From: an uncultured Eubacteriales bacterium
GTDB lineage: Bacteria; Bacillota; Clostridia; Oscillospirales; Acutalibacteraceae
Reading direction: 5' to 3'
Length of the DNA stretch: 64,000 nt
Assembly: GCA_902491475.1 (NCBI GenBank)
Contig: CABUHY010000010.1
Span: 1 to 64,000, forward strand
Under the pieces are notes generated by a model that searched no databases, was not told the DNA's origin, and worked only from the letters and a program-made list of their open reading frames with translations. Made by a program: the position numbers and the translations under genes. Positions 58,252 to 64,000 of the stretch are shown here, one piece after another. How positions within the stretch are numbered: position 1 is the first letter of the stretch; every line of letters starts with the position of its first letter.

Positions 58252-60449
58252 CGCAGAACAAACCGGCAGAAAAAACACCCGACGAGCTCTATAAGGAGCT
58301 TTATGACCGCTGTAAGGCGGTTTTCTCCGAAGAGGAGCTTGAAAGCGTCGATAAGGCATACAGGCTTGCCGCAGACGCTCATAAGGCGCAGCTTCGTTAT
58401 TCGGGTCAGCCTTATATAATTCATCCGATTGCGGTTGCAAATATACTTCTTGACTTCGGTATGGACGCTCAGTCAGTTGCGGCGGCTATACTGCATGACA
58501 CCGTAGAGGATACGGATGTTGAGCTACCCGGGCTCGAAAAGGAGTTCGGCAAGGAGATAGCAAGCCTTGTTGACGGCGTTACAAAGCTCGGCAGAGTTCC
58601 GCTTTCAACCAAGGAGGAACAGCAGGCGGAGAACATCAGAAAAATGCTGCTTGCCATGTCCCACGACATAAGGGTAATTATCATAAAGCTTGCGGACAGG
58701 CTTCACAATATGCGCACGCTTCAATTTATGGCTCCGCAGAAAAGGCGTGATATTGCGCTTGAAACACTTGAAATTTATGCGCCCATAGCTCACCGTTTAG
58801 GTATCCGTACCGCCAAGGAGGAGCTGGAGGATTTGGCAATCCGCTTCCTTGACCCGATAGCGTATGAGGATATAGAAAAGCGCCTTTCGGAAACGAGCGA
58901 GTCGAGGACGGAATTCCTTGAAAACACAAAGCAGAAGATAAAAAAGAGAATAGAGGAAACCGTCGGCGAGGCGAAGATTGAGGCAAGGATAAAATCGGTT
59001 CACGGCATTTACAGAAAAATGTATATGCAGAACAAGTCCTTTGACGAGATTTACGATATTTACGCCATAAGAATTATAGTTGATAACCTTGCGGACTGCT
59101 ATAACTGCCTGGGTGTTATCCACGATATGTTCACGCCGCTCCCCGGCAGATTTAAGGACTATATTTCCACACCTAAGCCGAATATGTATCAGTCGCTCCA
59201 TACCACGGTAATCGGCAAAGAGGGTATTCCCTTTGAGGTTCAGATAAGGACAAAGGAAATGCACAGAACAGCCGAATACGGTGTTGCGGCGCATTGGAAA
59301 TACAAGCTCGGAATTTCGGGCAAGTCAAATATGGAGGAGCGTCTTGCGTGGGTTCGTCAGTTGCTTGAAGAACAGCAGGAGACGGGCGATGTGCGTGAGA
59401 TTGTCAGGGCGATAAAATCCGACCTTGTGCCCGAAGAGGCGTTTGTTTTCACTCCCAAGGGCGATGTTATAAACATTCCCGTCGGCTCGACGGTTATAGA
59501 CTTTGCATATGCAATTCACACCGCAGTCGGCAACAGAATGATAGGCGCAAAAGTTGACGGCAGAATCGTTCCGCTCGACTATGTCGTAAAGACGGGCGAA
59601 ATCGTGGAAATTCTCACATCTCCCCAGCCCGGAAAGGGTCCGTCGAGGGATTGGCTCTCCGTTGCAAAGACGAGCTCCGCAAGGAACAAAATCCGTTCGT
59701 GGTTCAAAAACGAGCGCAGGGATGAAAATATCCTTGAGGGCAGAGCCGAGCTTGAAAGGGAGTTTCGCAAAAACTATATCCGCCTGACGGACGAGGAATA
59801 CGAAAAGTTTGTGGAAAACCTCGCCCACCATCAGCACTGTGCGAGCGTTGACGACCTCTACGCTTCGATAGGCTTCGGCGGCATATCGGTTATGCGCCTT
59901 ATGCCCTATATCAAAGACGATTACAACAAGAATTATAAAAAGCACGAGGAGAAGCCTGTAAGCACCGTTCCGACAAAGCGCACGCAGAACAAAGAGGGTG
60001 TTACCGTCGAGGGAATTGACGATATGCTCATCAAGTTTTCAAAGTGCTGCAACCCGTTGCCGGGCGACAATATCATAGGCTTTATCACAAGGGGTCACGG
60101 CATTTCAATCCATAAAAAGGACTGCCCGAATGTCCCCAAGGACATCTCACAGGCTGCCGAGCCCGAGAGATGGGTTAATGTTTCGTGGAACAATTCCGTG
60201 AAGCAGGATTTCCGTGCTTCGCTCCAGATAACGGCGCTTTCAAGGATAGGTCTTATGGCTGACATCTCAATGCAGATTGCGGCAATGAGGGTAAACATCA
60301 ACGACCTGTCCACAAGAGAGGGCAAGGACGGCAGGTCGGTTATAAATATGACCGTTACCGTCAACAATGTCGAACACCTCAAAAATGTAATTGCGAGAAT
60401 TGAAAAGATAAGCGGCGTGCTTATGGTTGAACGCCAGAATTCAATATGA
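58248..60449 (+). CDS. rel: Bifunctional (p)ppGpp synthetase/hydrolase
   Basis: Cytosolic stringent-response enzyme of 733 residues. The HD hydrolase domain (about 45-150) has HPIAVANILLDFGMDAQSVAAAILHDTVEDT, the synthetase domain (about 235-345) has the RFKDYISTPKPNMYQSLHTTV motif, and TGS (about 395-455), a CC/zinc-finger region (KCCNPLPGDNIIGF) and a C-terminal ACT domain follow. Both catalytic sites look intact, so it is bifunctional. It sits between recJ and dtd, a common Firmicutes order, but the apt gene that often lies between recJ and rel is missing here. Confidence 0.96.
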   Translation: MTQNKPAEKTPDELYKELYDRCKAVFSEEELESVDKAYRLAADAHKAQLRYSGQPYIIHPIAVANILLDFGMDAQSVAAAILHDTVEDTDVELPGLEKEFGKEIASLVDGVTKLGRVPLSTKEEQQAENIRKMLLAMSHDIRVIIIKLADRLHNMRTLQFMAPQKRRDIALETLEIYAPIAHRLGIRTAKEELEDLAIRFLDPIAYEDIEKRLSETSESRTEFLENTKQKIKKRIEETVGEAKIEARIKSVHGIYRKMYMQNKSFDEIYDIYAIRIIVDNLADCYNCLGVIHDMFTPLPGRFKDYISTPKPNMYQSLHTTVIGKEGIPFEVQIRTKEMHRTAEYGVAAHWKYKLGISGKSNMEERLAWVRQLLEEQQETGDVREIVRAIKSDLVPEEAFVFTPKGDVINIPVGSTVIDFAYAIHTAVGNRMIGAKVDGRIVPLDYVVKTGEIVEILTSPQPGKGPSRDWLSVAKTSSARNKIRSWFKNERRDENILEGRAELEREFRKNYIRLTDEEYEKFVENLAHHQHCASVDDLYASIGFGGISVMRLMPYIKDDYNKNYKKHEEKPVSTVPTKRTQNKEGVTVEGIDDMLIKFSKCCNPLPGDNIIGFITRGHGISIHKKDCPNVPKDISQAAEPERWVNVSWNNSVKQDFRASLQITALSRIGLMADISMQIAAMRVNINDLSTREGKDGRSVINMTVTVNNVEHLKNVIARIEKISGVLMVERQNSI

Positions 60450-60464
60450 CAAAGGAATAAAAAT

Positions 60465-60920
60465 ATGAAAGCAGTAATTCAAAGAGTTAAAAATGCAAGA
60501 GTCGATGTTGACGGAAAAATCGTCGGCGAAATCTCCGAGGGCTATCTTATACTTGTCGGCGTAATGGACGGCGACACCGAGGAGGACGCAGAAATCCTCG
60601 CAAGAAAGACGGCTAACCTCAGGATTTTTACCGATGAGGACGACAAGATGAACAAGTCTTTGCTCGACATTGACGGCGAAGTGCTTGCCGTGTCGCAGTT
60701 TACGCTCTGCGCCGATGTCAAAAAGGGAAACAGACCGTCGTTTATCAATTCGGCGGCGCCCGACGAAGCAAACAGACTGTATGAGTATTACTGCTCAAAG
60801 CTCCTCGAAAACGGAGTGCGTAAGGTCGAAAAGGGCGTGTTCGGTGCGCATATGGAAGTGTCGTTGCTCAACAACGGACCCGTTACGATACTTTACGATA
60901 CGGAGATTTGGAGAAAATAA
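60465..60920 (+). CDS. dtd: D-aminoacyl-tRNA deacylase
   Basis: A 151-residue cytosolic enzyme that removes D-amino acids (and glycine from tRNA-Ala) from tRNAs. It has MKAVIQRVKNARVDVDGKIVGEI, the catalytic SQFTLCAD and the Gly-cisPro motif region (NNGPVTILYDT). The gene begins 15 nt after rel, and the following metallo-beta-lactamase gene starts 1 nt after its stop. The dtd-rel pair is a widespread arrangement. Confidence 0.96.
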   Translation: MKAVIQRVKNARVDVDGKIVGEISEGYLILVGVMDGDTEEDAEILARKTANLRIFTDEDDKMNKSLLDIDGEVLAVSQFTLCADVKKGNRPSFINSAAPDEANRLYEYYCSKLLENGVRKVEKGVFGAHMEVSLLNNGPVTILYDTEIWRK

Positions 60921-60921
60921 T

Positions 60922-61554
60922 ATGTCAATTACCGTAAAATCAATACCGCTGGGTCCTGTCAGCGCAAATACACACATCTTAACCGATACTGCGACGGGGG
61001 AATGTGCCGTTATAGACGCAGGCGACTTCAACGATGAGCTCAAAAGGGAGCTTGACGGCAGGAAAGTCCGATATATACTGCTCACGCACGGGCATTTTGA
61101 CCATATCCTCGGCGTACACGACTTAAAAGAGTACACGGGCGCACAGGTTATGATACACTCTCTTGACGCACCCTGCCTTTCGGACCCGCACACAAGCCTT
61201 GCCGAATGGGGCGGCTGCGAGCAGAAAAATGTAACTGCCGACAGGCTTCTTTCCGACGGCGACACGATTATGCTCGGCGAAACACAAATAAAGGTTATGC
61301 ACACCCCGGGTCACACTCCGGGCGGAGTTTGCTATATAATCGAAAGCGAAAAAACAATCTTTACGGGCGACACGCTGTTTTCGCTCACGGCAGGCAGAAC
61401 AGACCTTATCGGCGGAGACGATTTTATGCTTATATCCTCGCTTAAAAAGATAGCGGCGCTCGACGGCGATTATAAGGTCTATACGGGGCATAACCGTTCA
61501 ACCACGCTTGACTATGAGCGCACACACAACAGATATTTGCGGAGACTTGTATGA
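60922..61554 (+). CDS. Metallo-beta-lactamase fold hydrolase (glyoxalase II-like)
   Basis: A 210-residue zinc hydrolase of the YcbL/GloB-like group. The HxHxDH motif is LTHGHFDH (His56, His58, Asp60, His61), with HTPGHTPGG, FTGDTLF and YTGHNRST supplying the other metal ligands. It could hydrolyse S-lactoylglutathione-like thioesters, but Firmicutes members often have unknown substrates. The start at 60922 is chosen since the longer frame runs through dtd. It lies between dtd and hemZ, as in many Clostridia, and the hemZ start overlaps its stop (ATGA). Confidence 0.9.
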   Translation: MSITVKSIPLGPVSANTHILTDTATGECAVIDAGDFNDELKRELDGRKVRYILLTHGHFDHILGVHDLKEYTGAQVMIHSLDAPCLSDPHTSLAEWGGCEQKNVTADRLLSDGDTIMLGETQIKVMHTPGHTPGGVCYIIESEKTIFTGDTLFSLTAGRTDLIGGDDFMLISSLKKIAALDGDYKVYTGHNRSTTLDYERTHNRYLRRLV

Positions 61555-63011
61555 TACTCGGTGTTAAAAATCATAAATATCAATACGAAGCGGAAAAGCT
61601 GACAAGGGTGTTTTTCCCCAACGAAAAAATTTCCGTTGTAATCGGAGACAGCTTCAAAAGCGATGAGGCTCTGTTGCTTACGGAGTTTACCGACAGCGAG
61701 GTAAGAGTTGTTTTTACGGACGAAGCGGGAAATGTGCTTTACAGTGAGGAAAACGGTCTTACGGGAGTTGCCGACAGGGAACTTTTGATGGCACAGATGA
61801 TGTTCCGTGCACTTGTGAAAATCACGGGATATACGCCGAAATGGGGAATACTTACGGGTATCCGCCCGTCAAAGCTTCTCAGAAGCCTTAAAGCGAATTA
61901 CGGGGCTGAAAAGGGCAAGGAAATTTTTATGAGCGATTACCTTGTCACGAAGGAAAAGACGGAGCTTGCCGACAGCGTTGCAAACGCAGAGGAAAAGATA
62001 ATTTCCCTCTCTCGACCCGAGTCGTTCAGCCTGTATGTTTCAATTCCGTTTTGCCCCACACGGTGCAGTTATTGCTCGTTTGTCTCCCATGCCATGACAA
62101 GCGGACTTGTAAAAAAGCTTATGCCCGATTATCTTGATTGCCTTAAAAAGGAGATAGAGCTTACGGGCAAAATAGCCTCTGATTTGGGCTTGAGGCTTGA
62201 GAGCGTTTATTACGGCGGCGGTACTCCCACCACGCTTGAAGCGGATGAGTTGAAGGGCGTTATCGGGGCGATAGCCGAGAGCTTTGATTTGTCAACCGTC
62301 CGTGAATACACCGTCGAAGCGGGCAGACCCGACACCCTTACCCGTGAAAAATTCAGGGTTATGAAAGAGGGCGGAGTTTCAAGGATAAGCATAAATCCGC
62401 AAACCTTTGACGATAAAATTTTGCAGACCATAGGCAGACGCCACACGGCGCAGATGGCTGAAAACGCCTTTTATGTTGCCCGTGAGGAGGGCTTTGACAA
62501 TATAAACGCCGACCTTATCGCAGGCTTGCCGGGCGATACCTTTGACGGCTTTTGCCGCTCGCTTGACAAGGCTATGGGCTTTTCTGCGGAGAATATAACC
62601 GTACATACGCTGGCGCTCAAGCGTTCCTCGACTATGGGCACGACGACGGGGCAGGTGGACACCGAAAAGAGCAATCTTGCGGGCAATATGCTCGACTATG
62701 CGTATTCGACTCTCACAAGCAGCGGATATTTCCCGTACTATATGTACCGCCAGGCAAAATCCCTCGGCAACCTTGAAAACACGGGCTATGCAAAGCCTGA
62801 CAGGGAATGTCTTTACAACATCTTTATGATGGAGGAGTGCCATTCGGTATTTGCGCTCGGAGGCGGCGGAGTTACAAGGCTCAAAGCGCCGAACGGCGAT
62901 AAAATCAGCCGAATATTCAACTACAAATACCCGTATGAATATATTGACGGCTTTGCGGAAATTGTAAAAAGAAAAGACAAAATCATCAATTTTTATAACA
63001 GCTGTAAATAA
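61551..63011 (+). CDS. hemZ: HemZ-type coproporphyrinogen dehydrogenase, radical SAM
   Basis: A 486-residue radical SAM enzyme of the HemN/HemW/HemZ superfamily. The CxxxCxxC cluster motif has Cys168, Cys172 and Cys175 in FCPTRCSYCSF, preceded by SLYVSIP. GGGTPTTL, EAGRPDTLT, GVSRISINPQTFDD and GLPGD are family blocks. The N-terminal 155 residues form the extra domain typical of HemZ. It was named for oxygen-independent coproporphyrinogen oxidation, but the biochemical role of HemZ is not firm, and no other heme genes are here. It overlaps the MBL gene by 4 nt. Confidence 0.9.
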   Translation: MILGVKNHKYQYEAEKLTRVFFPNEKISVVIGDSFKSDEALLLTEFTDSEVRVVFTDEAGNVLYSEENGLTGVADRELLMAQMMFRALVKITGYTPKWGILTGIRPSKLLRSLKANYGAEKGKEIFMSDYLVTKEKTELADSVANAEEKIISLSRPESFSLYVSIPFCPTRCSYCSFVSHAMTSGLVKKLMPDYLDCLKKEIELTGKIASDLGLRLESVYYGGGTPTTLEADELKGVIGAIAESFDLSTVREYTVEAGRPDTLTREKFRVMKEGGVSRISINPQTFDDKILQTIGRRHTAQMAENAFYVAREEGFDNINADLIAGLPGDTFDGFCRSLDKAMGFSAENITVHTLALKRSSTMGTTTGQVDTEKSNLAGNMLDYAYSTLTSSGYFPYYMYRQAKSLGNLENTGYAKPDRECLYNIFMMEECHSVFALGGGGVTRLKAPNGDKISRIFNYKYPYEYIDGFAEIVKRKDKIINFYNSCK

Positions 63012-63032
63012 CCGAAAGGTAAGTGACATCTT

Positions 63033-63953
63033 ATGTCAAACAATAACAGAATAGAATATATCAACGAGCTTGCACGGGATAATCCGCAGGCGCTTGTTGC
63101 CAGAGCGGAGCTTCGGTACAGGAATATTATCAACAACATTGCCGAAAGAGCGCTTGACGACCCGGGCAGAAAAATTATAATGCTTGCAGGTCCGTCGGCT
63201 TCGGGCAAGACCACAACGGCAAAAAAAATTGCCGAGACCTTTACCTCGCTCGGAATGAAAACCTATGTCGTTTCGCTCGACGATTTTTATAAAAACAGGT
63301 GCGATATTCCGGGCTTTGCCGAGGGTAAGCCCGATTTTGAAACGGTCTATGCGCTTGACATCGACCTTATTTCAGAAACGCTTAAAAGTCTTATGTCGGG
63401 TAAGAAAACAAAGCTTCCCGTTTTTGACTTTACCACGGGTACAAGGAAGGACTCCGCAAGGGAAATCGCCCTCGGTAAGGATGATGCGGTTATCGTTGAG
63501 GGACTGCACGCACTCAATCCGATTGTAACAAGCGGACTTGACGGGCTGAAGCTTATGAAGATATATATAAGCGTGTCGTCCCGAATTTACGACCAAAAGG
63601 GAAAAATCATACTCAATAAGAGAAATCTCCGCTTTATGAGGAGACTTGTAAGGGATTACAATTTCAGAGCAAGCTCGGTTGAGAACACATACAGCCTTTG
63701 GCAGAGCGTATGCGACGGCGAGGACAAATATCTGTTCCCGTATGAGGATATGGCGGATGTCAGGATAAATTCCATTCATCTGTGCGAGCCGTGCCTGTTC
63801 AGGGATACAGTGCTCAAGCTGCTTGAAAACGCCCGCTTGAGTGAGGAATATGCCCACGACGCCAAAAAGCTTGTTCATTCGCTTAAACAGTTCGAGAGCG
63901 TTGACCTGTCTCTTGTTCCCGAGGACTCGCTTTTGCGTGAATTTCTCGGCTGA
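63033..63953 (+). CDS. Uridine kinase-like nucleoside kinase
   Basis: A cytosolic P-loop kinase of 306 residues that resembles uridine kinase. It has GPSASGKTT at 53-61, a DDFYKNR motif (as in Udk), FDFTTGTRKD and VEGLHALNP. The first 45 residues (YINELARDNPQALVARAE) are an N-terminal arm. The longer TGS-fused forms known from Clostridia have an extra domain at the N-terminus, absent here. It may phosphorylate uridine or cytidine, or another small molecule. AAAGG precedes the ATG. Likely last in the recJ-rel transcript. Confidence 0.85.
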   Translation: MSNNNRIEYINELARDNPQALVARAELRYRNIINNIAERALDDPGRKIIMLAGPSASGKTTTAKKIAETFTSLGMKTYVVSLDDFYKNRCDIPGFAEGKPDFETVYALDIDLISETLKSLMSGKKTKLPVFDFTTGTRKDSAREIALGKDDAVIVEGLHALNPIVTSGLDGLKLMKIYISVSSRIYDQKGKIILNKRNLRFMRRLVRDYNFRASSVENTYSLWQSVCDGEDKYLFPYEDMADVRINSIHLCEPCLFRDTVLKLLENARLSEEYAHDAKKLVHSLKQFESVDLSLVPEDSLLREFLG

Positions 63954-63958
63954 TATAC

Positions 63959-63987
63959 TTTACATTACGGTAAAATGAATGTATAAT
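63959..63987 (+). promoter_or_regulatory. Promoter for a gene beyond the window
   Basis: TTTACA at 63959-63964, a 17-bp spacer and TATAAT at 63982-63987. The coding region must begin after 64000. Confidence 0.6.
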
Positions 63988-64000
63988 ATGTATCTTGCTA

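Overview
The window looks like a chromosome segment of a Gram-positive, anaerobic, gut-type Clostridia, probably Oscillospirales/Ruminococcaceae-like. This is inferred from AGGAGG-type ribosome binding sites, a V-type ATPase operon, a FeoA-FeoA-FeoB-Cys-rich cluster, two rubrerythrins, a glmS ribozyme, LCP and SLH envelope proteins, and mid-range G+C. Many genes have a readable housekeeping promoter: TTGACA-like, 16-17 bp spacer, TATAAT/TAAAAT, often with an extended TGn. No rRNA, tRNA, CRISPR, prophage or transposase gene was seen.

Layout. 1-6.5 kb: a small membrane protein, a COG2509-type FAD protein, and an ABC-2 exporter (permease and ATPase) with a two-domain glycosyltransferase. 6.6-10.3 kb: the iron-uptake cluster feoA-feoA-feoB, a FeoB-associated Cys-rich protein and an HMA-domain protein, with two matching DtxR-like palindromes. 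10.3-14.6 kb: trmO, a DUF5662 protein, rubrerythrin, a small membrane protein, a lipoprotein-type MltG and a membrane-bound XRE regulator. 14.6-24 kb: mostly minus strand, with a MetE-like methyltransferase under a LysR regulator, glmS behind its ribozyme, a histidine phosphatase, a second rubrerythrin, and trmN6-rsmI. 24-28 kb: a YebC protein and a 926-aa SLH surface protein with five related repeats. 28-32.4 kb: a minus-strand GH13, YbaK, GH2 group. 32.6-41.2 kb: a complete nine-gene V-type ATPase operon. 41.3-42.9 kb: a small accessory island (divergent XRE and SLOG genes, then 700 bp of nested repeats). 43-56 kb: glnA, a cation antiporter, an LCP - rmlADBC - three glycosyltransferases operon, a broken collagen-like gene, and a CapD/FlaA1-like dehydratase. 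56-64 kb: recJ-rel-dtd-MBL-hemZ-uridine kinase-like.

How the genes fit together. Two separate loci point to cell-surface polysaccharide: the exporter locus (2.3-6.4 kb) and the dTDP-rhamnose locus (45.7-52.8 kb). The LCP protein would attach glycopolymer to the wall, and CapD would supply a modified UDP-sugar. Iron import, rubrerythrins and HemZ fit an anaerobe managing iron and oxidative stress. The GH13 and GH2 enzymes lack signal peptides and would act on imported oligosaccharides.

Gene-free stretches of about 300 bp or more. 6447-6746: terminator, Feo promoter and operator; nothing recognised between about 6489 and 6653. 18653-18968: glmS ribozyme and promoter. 27777-28125 and 42247-42946: two repeat islands that share exact sequence blocks. 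32370-32658 (289 bp): AT-rich, with two opposed promoters.

The signals most worth a second look are the nested repeat family shared by the two convergent intergenic islands (one copy supplies the SLOG stop codon), the divergent XRE/SLOG pair with shared repeats in its spacer, the acidic insertion in FeoB, the collagen-like gene with two stops and a frameshift, and several mRNA-leader hairpins. All coordinates, motifs and spacings were read by eye; no database search was run.
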